Positions 8,398 through 15,837 of a stretch of 64,000 nucleotides of DNA are shown here, piece by piece; position 1 is the stretch's first letter, and each line of letters opens with the position of its first letter. Both the position numbers and the translations under genes were made by a program. Source of the DNA: Planctomycetota bacterium (GTDB lineage: Bacteria; Planctomycetota; UBA1135; UBA2386); assembly GCA_020849665.1 (NCBI GenBank), contig JADLFX010000013.1, forward strand, positions 24,072 through 88,071. The letters run 5' to 3'. A model generated the notes under the pieces. That model made no database searches, was not told the DNA's origin, and was given only the letters and a program-made list of their open reading frames with translations.

Positions 8398-10566
8398 TCA
8401 GCGTCCCTGCGGCCCGGGCGCCGCGGGGGTGCCGCGCAGCCATTCCAGGGTCTGCGCGGCGCGCAGCGCCAGCTCCTGGCGCTCCAGGGAGCGCTCGAGC
8501 TCCGGATAGACGTGGCGCCACTCCGCGTCCTGCCCCGCCTCGCGATGGCGGCCGGCGCCGGCCAGGATCGTGCGCAGCACCTTGTCCACCTCGGGATCGA
8601 GGCTGGTGAGGAAGAGCCGCGCGGCCACCGGGATGGTGCGCGGACTGTCCAACACGGCCAGGGCGCGCAGCAGCGCCTTGCGGGCATGCGGGCCGGCGCT
8701 GGCCACGTGGCCGAGGTGGAAGTCCAACAGCGAGGGGTGGGTCATGCGCGCGAGCGCCTCCACCGCCGCCTCGTCGGGCACGGGCATCTGCTCGGCGCGG
8801 GCCAGCAGCCCGGCCGCGGCGATCTCGAGCTGGGCCCGCTCCTGCATGGCCGCTGCGCGCGCCAGGTGGTCGGCCCGCTGCACGTGCGCCGTGCCGCCGT
8901 CGAGCGCCGCCAGCGCCTCCGATGCGCGGCCCTCGCGCAGCAGGCGCTCGACCCCGCTCAGGTGCAGTTCGACCAGTTCCTCGGCCACCCGGCTGGCGGT
9001 CCGCCCGGCCCGGGTGAGCGGATGCTCCTGGGCCAGGAGCCGCAGGCCGGTGGCGGGGGCGGCAGGGCGCCCCGCGGCCACGTCGGCGAACGCCGCCTCG
9101 AGCGCCGCCAGAGCGGCGTGTGCCGAGCGGATCTCGCGCGACGCGAACACGCTCGCGCCACTGATCAGGCAGACGAGCGCCCCGGCTCCGGTCCACAGGA
9201 GGCGGCGCCGGCGGCGCCGTTCCACGGCGCCCGTCTCGGCGTCGCGCACCCTGCGCTCCAGGGCCTGATCGTTCGGGTCCATGCCCAGGGCCTCGCGGCA
9301 CAGTGCCAGGGAGCGCTCGGGCTCCTGGCCCTCCAGCAGGTCGGCCGCCTCCACCAGGAGCTGTGCGGCGCGACGGCTCTGTCCGGTCTCGTGGTGCACG
9401 GCCGCCAGATGCTCGAGGTATGCCGGATCGCGGCGATGCCGCGCCACTGCCGCCTCCAACACCTCACGTGCCTTCTCGCGCGAGCCGAGCTTCATCAGCA
9501 CGTCGGCCAGCTCGCGCACGGCGCTGCTGTGCTCGGCGTCGTCGCCGCTCTTCTCCACCAGGGCGAGGCGACGCTCCAGCAGGCGCGGGTCGCCGGCATC
9601 GAGCTCGGTGGCGCGTGCGTAGCGCAGCTTGGCCTCCTTGAGGTCGCCGCGCTCCTCGGCCAGACGGCCCAGGAACGCGTACTCCGCCGCCGCGTCGCGG
9701 CCCCGACCCATCTCCTCGTAGAGCTCGGCGAGCCGCACGCGCAGGCGGATGTCGTTGCGGTTGAGGGCGAGGGCCTGGTCCAGGAACCGCACCGCCGCCT
9801 CGAACTCGCCTTCACCCGCCGCGGACTCGGCCAGCTCGGTCAACTCCTCCGGCGTGCAGGGCCGGGCCAGGCCCTGGGTGACGAGGTCGTACACCGCCTT
9901 GTGCAGGGCGAAGCGCGACAGCGGCACCCGGCTGGCGAGCGTGCCCAGGTCGGTGTGCATGTCGAGGTGCTCGGCCACGGCCCGCGCCTCGTCGCCGAGC
10001 TCCGCCTCGGCGTAGCCCTCCAGGGCCACGAAGAGGTCGCGGTCGCTGGCCACCACCTTGCCGATCCGCTCCCACTCGTCCTTGCGCCGCATGCTCTCCA
10101 TGAGCAGGGCCGACGTGTCGAGACGCAGCTGCAGGCGCAGCACGTCGGGATCGAAGTCCGTTGCGGCGGGCTCCCCCTCCGCGAACGCGAACGTGGCCTG
10201 GGTGAGCAGGAACAGGTCGTACACCTGCTCCATCACGTACTCGGCAACGGCATCCTTCGCGGCCTCCGCCGTCATCAGACCCGCCTCGACCACGCGCTCG
10301 ACGATGCCCTTGCGCGAGCGCCTGGTCTTCTCCGCCAGCCGTGCGAGCCGCTCGCGATTCACGTGGCCCCGCTGGCAGAGATGCTCGGCCAGCGGCAGCG
10401 GCTCGCCCGCGGCGAGCGCGACCGCCACCACCGCGCCCTCCTGGAAGCCCACGATCCGCGTGCGCTCGCGATCGGTGATGCGCAGCGAACCGGTCAGCCG
10501 GTTGGCCTGGATGTTCTGGAAGACGTCTCCCAGACCGAGGTTCTTGAGATCGCCCGAGAAGGCCAT
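8398..10566 (-). CDS. DUF4388 - TPR protein with one membrane segment
   Basis: The 722-residue protein starts with a DUF4388 domain (MAFSGDLKNLGLGDVFQNI, and GSLRITDRERTRIVGFQEG), about residues 1-100, which in many bacteria occurs in gliding, signalling and PatA-like regulators. A helical linker and several TPR units follow, for example YEEMGRGRDAAAEYAFLGRL and LAAVHHETGQSRRAAQLL. An Arg-rich block precedes one membrane helix at about 454-474 (LWTGAGALVCLISGASV). The last 240 residues are helical and resemble HEAT-like repeats. The topology puts DUF4388 and TPR in the cytosol. The start at 10566 is supported by the family N-terminus. A scaffold or regulatory role is the best guess. Confidence 0.8.
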   Translation of the reverse strand: MAFSGDLKNLGLGDVFQNIQANRLTGSLRITDRERTRIVGFQEGAVVAVALAAGEPLPLAEHLCQRGHVNRERLARLAEKTRRSRKGIVERVVEAGLMTAEAAKDAVAEYVMEQVYDLFLLTQATFAFAEGEPAATDFDPDVLRLQLRLDTSALLMESMRRKDEWERIGKVVASDRDLFVALEGYAEAELGDEARAVAEHLDMHTDLGTLASRVPLSRFALHKAVYDLVTQGLARPCTPEELTELAESAAGEGEFEAAVRFLDQALALNRNDIRLRVRLAELYEEMGRGRDAAAEYAFLGRLAEERGDLKEAKLRYARATELDAGDPRLLERRLALVEKSGDDAEHSSAVRELADVLMKLGSREKAREVLEAAVARHRRDPAYLEHLAAVHHETGQSRRAAQLLVEAADLLEGQEPERSLALCREALGMDPNDQALERRVRDAETGAVERRRRRRLLWTGAGALVCLISGASVFASREIRSAHAALAALEAAFADVAAGRPAAPATGLRLLAQEHPLTRAGRTASRVAEELVELHLSGVERLLREGRASEALAALDGGTAHVQRADHLARAAAMQERAQLEIAAAGLLARAEQMPVPDEAAVEALARMTHPSLLDFHLGHVASAGPHARKALLRALAVLDSPRTIPVAARLFLTSLDPEVDKVLRTILAGAGRHREAGQDAEWRHVYPELERSLERQELALRAAQTLEWLRGTPAAPGPQGR

Positions 10567-10670
10567 GCACTGGCTGGATCGGCAACACCTGCCGCTTCTC
10601 TCGACACGCCCCGCCAAGGCGCCGTGGCAACGGAACCAGGCGCCCGCTAGACAAGGGCCGCGAACTCCAC

Positions 10671-11456
10671 GTGACACCCCGCCTCGCCTTCGCCTGCCTG
10701 CTCTGGCTCGCCGCACTGCTGCCCCTCGTGGGCTGGGTGCTCCACCGCCGCGATCCCGTGGGCGTGGTGCGCGTCGCGGTGGCGTTCGAGCAGATGCTGG
10801 CCGGCGCGGTGGGCTGGGGCGCCGTGGGCGCGCTGCTCCTGGTGCTGTGCTGGCCGCCGTTCCTGCCGTGGCTGCGCCTCGCGTGGCGCGCCATGCGCAG
10901 CCGCATGCAGGTCGACCGGCGCCCGCTCCGCGAGGCGTTCGAGCGCCTGCGCCACTTCGAGAACGCCCACGACCACCACGTCGCCGGGCGCGTTCTGCGC
11001 CGCCTGGGCGACCGGCGCACCGCCCTGCCGCACCTCGCGCGTGCGGTCGAGCTCGACCCCGCCGCACCCGGCCCGCGCGCCGAGCTGGGCGAGGCCCTGC
11101 TCGACGCCGGCCGCGCGGCGGACGCCGCGGCCGTCCTGGCCCCGCTGGTGGCCCGCGAACCGGACCACGCCTACGGCGAGACCCTGCTGCTCCTCGTGCA
11201 GGCCCTGTTGCGGCACGGCGACGCGGCCGCGGGCCTCGCGCAGCTGGAAGTGCACCACGCGCGCTTCGGTCCGGTGCGGCGTGCGGCCTGGCTGCGCGCC
11301 GAGGCCCACGGCCGGCTCGGCGACCGCGCCGCGCGCGTGCAGGCGCTGCGCGAGGCCGCGGAGGCCCCGGCCAAGGGCACGCGCATGCCGCCGGCCGACG
11401 CGTACGTACGCGCCCGTGCGCGCGTGGCGCTGTGGTTCACGCGAGGTGCGCCGTGA
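10671..11456 (+). CDS. Membrane-anchored TPR protein
   Basis: A GTG start opens a 261-residue protein with two N-terminal membrane helices (LAFACLLWLAALLPLVGWV and a second ending LLVLCWPPFLPWL), then a helical domain with TPR-like pairs: AGRVLRRLGDRRTALPHL, LGEALLDAGRAADAAAVL and LVQALLRHGDAAAGLAQL. The C-terminal part lies in the cytosol if the loop is short. It ends at a GTGA overlap with the rhomboid gene and is probably coupled to it: a membrane TPR adaptor beside an intramembrane protease. I know no specific function. Confidence 0.75.
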   Translation: MTPRLAFACLLWLAALLPLVGWVLHRRDPVGVVRVAVAFEQMLAGAVGWGAVGALLLVLCWPPFLPWLRLAWRAMRSRMQVDRRPLREAFERLRHFENAHDHHVAGRVLRRLGDRRTALPHLARAVELDPAAPGPRAELGEALLDAGRAADAAAVLAPLVAREPDHAYGETLLLLVQALLRHGDAAAGLAQLEVHHARFGPVRRAAWLRAEAHGRLGDRAARVQALREAAEAPAKGTRMPPADAYVRARARVALWFTRGAP

Positions 11457-12292
11457 CCCCCCTGCTCGAGCGCCTCGGGCACGCGCCGGTGACGGGCTGC
11501 GTGCTGATCGCGATCCTCACGCTCGCCGCGCTCACCGACTTCGTCGCCCCCACTCCCCAGCAGCTGCTCGGCCACGGCGCGGCCATGGGGTTCCTCGTGC
11601 AGGATGGCGAGCCATGGCGGCTGCTGACCTACGCGTTCCTGCACGGCGGCCTGATCCACCTGGCCTTCAACACGATCTTCCTGCTGCAACTCGGGCCGCA
11701 GATCGAGGCCGTGCTGGGTTCACCGCGCTTCGCGCTGGTCTACCTGTGCAGCGCCGCCGGCGGCGGGCTCGTGGCCGTGCTCTGGCAGGATCCGCACACC
11801 CTGCTGGTCGGCGCCTCGGGCGCCATCTTCGGCATCCTCGGCGCGGCCCTGGCCTGGAACGTGCGCTCGGGCCGCTCGCCGCTCGACTTCTGGAACTACG
11901 AGGGGCCGCGCCAGCTGGTGGGGTTGATCGTGGTCAACCTTGCGCTCGGCTTCCTGTTTCCGATGGTGAGCAACGCCGGGCACATCGGCGGGTTGATCGC
12001 CGGCTTCGTGACCACGCACACCTTCCTGCTTCCTCCGCGGGACGGCGCGCGGCGGGTGGACCGCTGGATCCGCGCCGGCTGGCTGGCGCTCGCCGCGTCG
12101 CTGACGTTCTACGCCTGCGAGCCCTTCCTGCGCTGGGACCATCTGCTCACCAAGGCCCGGGATGCCAGCACGCCGGCCGAGCAGATGCGCTGGCTCGCGG
12201 CGATCCAGGAGCTCCCCGCCGGGGCGCGACCGCCGGTCGCGTGGCCCGGCGCCGGAATCGCGCCCCCGGCGAAGGACCGCCGCGGCCGCTAA
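11453..12292 (+). CDS. Rhomboid family intramembrane serine protease
   Basis: The 279-residue protein has about six membrane helices and the rhomboid motifs: HGGLIHLAFN around 64-73, where Asn73 is the oxyanion residue, GASGAIFG with the catalytic Ser122, and GHIGG with the catalytic His177. The WR motif is present as WRLLTY. The family cleaves transmembrane substrates within the bilayer. The C-terminal tail of 40 residues is Pro- and Ala-rich and cytosolic or periplasmic. Start is GTG at 11453, overlapping the preceding TPR gene stop by 4 bases. Its TAA converges with the gltX stop and overlaps it by 4 bases. Confidence 0.92.
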   Translation: MTPLLERLGHAPVTGCVLIAILTLAALTDFVAPTPQQLLGHGAAMGFLVQDGEPWRLLTYAFLHGGLIHLAFNTIFLLQLGPQIEAVLGSPRFALVYLCSAAGGGLVAVLWQDPHTLLVGASGAIFGILGAALAWNVRSGRSPLDFWNYEGPRQLVGLIVVNLALGFLFPMVSNAGHIGGLIAGFVTTHTFLLPPRDGARRVDRWIRAGWLALAASLTFYACEPFLRWDHLLTKARDASTPAEQMRWLAAIQELPAGARPPVAWPGAGIAPPAKDRRGR

Positions 12293-13839
12293 CCCGCGGC
12301 GGCCAGCAGCCGCGCCAGGGCCTGCTCGCGTCCGAGCAGGAAGAGCGTGTCGAAGAGGCCGAACCCCGCCGTCGTGCCGGTCAGCGCGGCGCGCACCGGG
12401 TGCACGAACGCGCCGAACTTCACCCCCAGGCGCTCGGCGAACGCGCGCGCGTCGTGCTCCAGGTCCACGGGCGTGGCGCACGGCAGGCCCGTCGGCGCCG
12501 CGTGCGGTTCGTACTTCGAGACCGGCAGGCGCACCGCCGTGTCGCACGCGCCACGCGGCCCGGGATACGAGGGCGGCAGCGCCACCTGCCGCAGGTGCTC
12601 GGCGTAGGCGCGCAGCCACGCCCGCGCACCCGGCTCCTTGTCGAGGTTGCGCCGGGCCGCCTCGTCGAGGGCGATGCCGTCCTGGAACAGGAAGCGCATC
12701 TTGTCCGGCAGCTCCGAGTACACCCGCACCCGCTCCTGCAGGCAGGCCAGCACGTTGCGCAGCCAGTCGCGGTGCGAGTGCAGCGCGCCGCCCGGGATCC
12801 CGCCGCGGACCAGGTGCGGCGCTGCCTCCTCGAGCACGCGCTCGAGCGACATGCGGCGGATGTAGTCGCCGCTCATCCACAGGAACTTCTCCTCGTCGAA
12901 CTTCGAGCCGGCCTTGCCGATGTCCGCGATGCGGAACCTGGCGACCATCTCGTCGCGCGAGAACACGTCCTGGTCGCCGGAGTAGCTCCAGCCGAGCAGC
13001 GCGATGTAGTTGAACACCGCGTCGGCGGGGAACCCGCGGTCGCGGTACTCGAGCACCGCCACGGCCGCCTCGCGCTTGCTGAGCTTGCGGCCGTCCTTCC
13101 CCAGGATCAGCGGGATGTGGGCGTAGGCGGGGGCCGGCCAGCCCATGGCCTCGAAGCACAGGATCTGCTTGATGCCGTTGAGGAAGTGCTCCTCGCCGCG
13201 CACCACGTGGGTGATGCGCATCGCGTGGTCGTCGACGACGCAGGCGAAGTTGTAGAGCGGCATGCCGTCGGGACGCAGCATCACCCAGTCGTCGAGCTCG
13301 GCGGTGTTCACCTCCACCTCGCCCTTGCACAGGTCGTGGACCCGCACCACGCGGTCCAGCGGCAGGGCGAAGCGCAGGCTCGGACGCGGCGTCCTGGCCA
13401 GGCGTGCCTGCCGTTCCGCCTCGCTCAGGTTGCGGCAGCGCCGGTCGTACATGGTGCGCGCGCCGCGCGCCTCCTGCGCCGCGCGCATGGCGTCGACTTC
13501 CTCGGGCGTGCAGAAGCACGGGTAGGCGGCGCCGCGCCGCACCAGCTCCTCGCCGTGGCGCGCGTAGAGCGCCAACCGCTCGCTCTGGAAGTACGGCCCG
13601 TGCTCGCCGCCGCGTCCCGGGCCCTCGTCCCAGTGGAGCCCCAGCCAGGACAGCGCCTCCAGGATGTTGTCCAGGGAGGCCTTGGTCGACCGCGCCACGT
13701 CGGTGTCCTCGATGCGCAGCAGGAACTTGCCGCCGAGCGCGCGCGCCGCCGCCCAGTTGTAGAGCGCGGTCCTGGCTCCGCCGATGTGCAACGGTCCGGT
13801 CGGCGAGGGCGCGAAGCGCAGCCGGGGAGTCTGGCTCAT
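12289..13839 (-). CDS. gltX: Glutamyl-tRNA synthetase
   Basis: The 516-residue protein is a class I aminoacyl-tRNA synthetase that charges tRNA-Glu. The HIGH-type signature is HIGG at 18-21 within RFAPSPTGPLHIGGARTAL, and the second signature is KLSKR near 256 (GRKLSKREAAVA). The C-terminal helical anticodon-binding domain is present, so the enzyme is full length. A GlnRS is not in the window, and whether it is discriminating cannot be told. It starts at ATG 13839 and is followed on the same strand, upstream, by the phosphatase gene 33 bases away. The stop overlaps that of the rhomboid gene from the other strand. Confidence 0.97.
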   Translation of the reverse strand: MSQTPRLRFAPSPTGPLHIGGARTALYNWAAARALGGKFLLRIEDTDVARSTKASLDNILEALSWLGLHWDEGPGRGGEHGPYFQSERLALYARHGEELVRRGAAYPCFCTPEEVDAMRAAQEARGARTMYDRRCRNLSEAERQARLARTPRPSLRFALPLDRVVRVHDLCKGEVEVNTAELDDWVMLRPDGMPLYNFACVVDDHAMRITHVVRGEEHFLNGIKQILCFEAMGWPAPAYAHIPLILGKDGRKLSKREAAVAVLEYRDRGFPADAVFNYIALLGWSYSGDQDVFSRDEMVARFRIADIGKAGSKFDEEKFLWMSGDYIRRMSLERVLEEAAPHLVRGGIPGGALHSHRDWLRNVLACLQERVRVYSELPDKMRFLFQDGIALDEAARRNLDKEPGARAWLRAYAEHLRQVALPPSYPGPRGACDTAVRLPVSKYEPHAAPTGLPCATPVDLEHDARAFAERLGVKFGAFVHPVRAALTGTTAGFGLFDTLFLLGREQALARLLAAAG

Positions 13840-13872
13840 CCCGTCACGAATACGCGCCGCGCGCGCGGCGCG

Positions 13873-14502
13873 CTACGCCTCGGGCGGGAGCACGTTCCAG
13901 CGCACCAGCTCGGCGCTCCCGCCCAGGCTCACCTCGGTGACCGAGCCGAGCGCCACGCCGCGCCGGGCGGCTTCGGCCTCGTCCCAGCCGAGCAGGTAGC
14001 GCAGGCCCCACTTGATCACGCCGCGATGCGCCACCACCAGGAGGTCGCCGGCCTGGTGGCGCGCGAGCATCGCGCGGAATCCGGACTCGACCCGTGCGGC
14101 GAACCCGGCGAACGTCTCGCCGCCGGGATAGCCGTGCACCGCCCCGCGCTTCCACGCCGCGTACCAGTCCGGATGCGCGGCCGCGATCTCGGGCTCGCTC
14201 AGGCCCTCGATGGCCCCGAACCACACCTCTGCGAACGCGGGCTCCTCCTCGAACACCGCCGGCGGCAGCCGCAGGCCGGCGCGCAGCAGCTCGCCGGATT
14301 CGCGCGCGCGGGACAGCGGCGAGGCGACCAGGGCCGCGAAGCGCTCCTCGCGCAGCAGGGGCACGAGGCGGCGGATCTGTGCGCGCCCGAGATCCGAGAG
14401 CGGCACGTCGTTGCGGCCGTGGAAGCGGATCGAGGACTGCCCTTCGGTCTCGCCGTGCCGGACCAGCACGATCCGCCGGCCTGCGCCGTCCCGCGCCCGC
14501 AC
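13873..14502 (-). CDS. Histidine phosphatase family protein
   Basis: The 209-residue protein carries the histidine phosphatase signature VLVRHGETEG at 12-21, whose His is the phospho-acceptor, a second Arg-Glu pair (LVASPLSRARESGE), the acidic helper E near FAEVWFGAIEG, and the second catalytic His in DLLVVAHRGVIK. These enzymes hydrolyse phosphate from sugars, 2,3-bisphosphoglycerate-like compounds or cobalamin intermediates; the specificity is not evident. The GTG at 14502 is used as start. The gene lies between gltX and a coiled-coil gene, all on the minus strand with short gaps, and may be one transcript. Confidence 0.9.
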   Translation of the reverse strand: MRARDGAGRRIVLVRHGETEGQSSIRFHGRNDVPLSDLGRAQIRRLVPLLREERFAALVASPLSRARESGELLRAGLRLPPAVFEEEPAFAEVWFGAIEGLSEPEIAAAHPDWYAAWKRGAVHGYPGGETFAGFAARVESGFRAMLARHQAGDLLVVAHRGVIKWGLRYLLGWDEAEAARRGVALGSVTEVSLGGSAELVRWNVLPPEA

Positions 14503-14506
14503 GCCG

Positions 14507-15424
14507 CTACTTCACCGCCAGCGCGATCAGCGCCGCGACGATCGCCGTACCCAGCACCACGAGGAAGGTCAGCACGAGCCGCTGCGAGCGATGGCTCTGC
14601 TCGGCCATCCTGGTCAGGCGCGTGGCCTGATCCTGCTGCGCCCGGCGCAGGTCTTCGAGGCCGCGCGCCGTGGCCTGCTCGAGCTGCCGGGCGGACTCGC
14701 GTTGCGCGACGGCGACCTGCTCCCCGACCTTGTGCATCGCCTCGCCCTGGCGCTCGCCCTCGCGCGCGATGGCCTCGGCGATGTGCCGGTTGCCCTGACG
14801 CTGCTCCTGCACCAGTTCGGCCGTGCTGCCGGCCTGCTCCCTGCTGGCCTGCACCATGGTCGAGATGGAGGCCTGGATCCGGTCCATGTTGCCGCGGAAC
14901 TCGTCCAGGGTGCGCGCGGCGCGCTCGTCGGTCACCGCGGCGCGATGCAGCGCGGCGCGCACGTCGGTGAGCAACGCGGGCACGTCGCCGAGGGTCTTGC
15001 GCACCAGCTCGGCGGACTCGTTCTGGCGTTCCATCTGCGCGGCCAGGGCCTGCAGGGCCTGCAGCTGCGCCTGCGCCAGGGCCGGCAGCTGCGTCAGCCT
15101 CGCGCCCAGCTCGGCCACGTGCTCGCCCTGACCCTCCATCCGCACCTGCACGCCGCGCAGCAGCGACGAGAGCTCGGAGAACCCTTCGCCCATCGCGAGC
15201 AGGGCCTCCTCCTTGGGCGAGAGCTTGCGTCCCGGCAGGCTCTCGGGGCGTGGCTCGACCGGGACCTGGTCCACCGCCACGCGCGACGCGCCATGGGCGC
15301 CGCCGTTTCCGGGCGCAGCCGTGCTCGGGCCCGTGACCCGCTCCACGCCCTGCTCCACGTGTACCCCCGATGCGCCGCGCCAGCGGTTCATCAACTTGTC
15401 GAACAGCGATGCCTTCTTGACCAC
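14507..15424 (-). CDS. Tail-anchored coiled-coil protein
   Basis: The protein of 305 residues has a disordered N-terminal quarter, a long Gln/Glu/Ala-rich helical region (about 90-270) likely to be coiled coil, and one C-terminal membrane helix (LVLTFLVVLGTAIVAALIALAV), which makes it tail-anchored with the coil in the cytosol. It resembles the methyl-accepting or RmuC-like helical style without their signatures, and I recognise no family. The GTG at 15424 is preferred to the one at 15463 because GGGAGG lies 5-6 bases before it, whereas the upstream start has no such site. It ends 5 bases before the phosphatase start, so they are probably co-transcribed. Confidence 0.7.
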   Translation of the reverse strand: MVKKASLFDKLMNRWRGASGVHVEQGVERVTGPSTAAPGNGGAHGASRVAVDQVPVEPRPESLPGRKLSPKEEALLAMGEGFSELSSLLRGVQVRMEGQGEHVAELGARLTQLPALAQAQLQALQALAAQMERQNESAELVRKTLGDVPALLTDVRAALHRAAVTDERAARTLDEFRGNMDRIQASISTMVQASREQAGSTAELVQEQRQGNRHIAEAIAREGERQGEAMHKVGEQVAVAQRESARQLEQATARGLEDLRRAQQDQATRLTRMAEQSHRSQRLVLTFLVVLGTAIVAALIALAVK

Positions 15425-15435
15425 GTTCGCCTCCC
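15425..15435 (-). promoter_or_regulatory. Shine-Dalgarno deciding the start of the coiled-coil gene
   Basis: On the minus strand GGGAGG is followed by CGAAC and then GTG at 15424. It is one of the strongest ribosome-binding sites in a window where most genes lack one. Confidence 0.6.
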
Positions 15436-15602
15436 AGTGGCTCGCGGGAACCGCCTCCCGCACCCCATTCGGGGACGGCCGCGCCGGCTCCGGCCTGGAC
15501 CGCCCGAGGCCCGGCGCGCGACGACGACCGATGGGCGGAGAGCTTAGCGTGGCACGCGGGCGCCGCCAGGAGGCGCGCCGCCAGGAAACCCCGCGCCGCG
15601 GC

Positions 15603-15630
15603 TTGACCCCGCCGGAGTGCGCGCTACCTT
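15603..15630 (+). promoter_or_regulatory. Putative sigma70 promoter of tRNA-Ala
   Basis: TTGACC at 15603-15608 and TACCTT at 15625-15630 are 16 bases apart, placing initiation about 20 bases before the tRNA. It is one of the best -35/-10 pairs I see in the window. Confidence 0.55.
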
Positions 15631-15658
15631 CCCGCCCTCTCGCGACCCGACTCCCGGT

Positions 15659-15734
15659 GGGGAGTTAGCTCAGTTGGTAGAGCGCGACAATGGCATTGTC
15701 GAGGTCAGGGGTTCGACTCCCCTACTCTCCACCA
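15659..15734 (+). tRNA. tRNA-Ala (anticodon GGC)
   Basis: Acceptor GGGGAGT pairs with ACTCTCC (one G-U), D arm GCTC/GAGC, anticodon stem CGACA/TGTCG around loop ATGGCAT with anticodon GGC, T arm AGGGG-TTCGACT-CCCCT, discriminator A and encoded CCA. All arms are canonical. Confidence 0.95.
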
Positions 15735-15753
15735 CTCTTCGCGCCAGACGAGC

Positions 15754-15808
15754 CATCCCCGGCCCGCCGCCCTCGCCCGCAGGGGCCGAGGGAGACGCGC
15801 CGGGGATG
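15754..15808. terminator. Strong GC-rich hairpin between tRNA-Ala and the polyglycine-hydrolase-like gene
   Basis: CATCCCCGGC at 15754-15763 is perfectly complementary to GCCGGGGATG at 15799-15808, and an inner stem CCCTCG/CGAGGG extends it. It lies just after tRNA-Ala on one side and after the stop at 15838 on the other, so it could end transcripts from both directions. There is no T tract, which makes it a weak intrinsic terminator by the usual rule; high-GC genomes often lack one. Confidence 0.5.
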
Positions 15809-15837
15809 CTTCGTTCGGGGGTGTCGCGCCCTGGACC

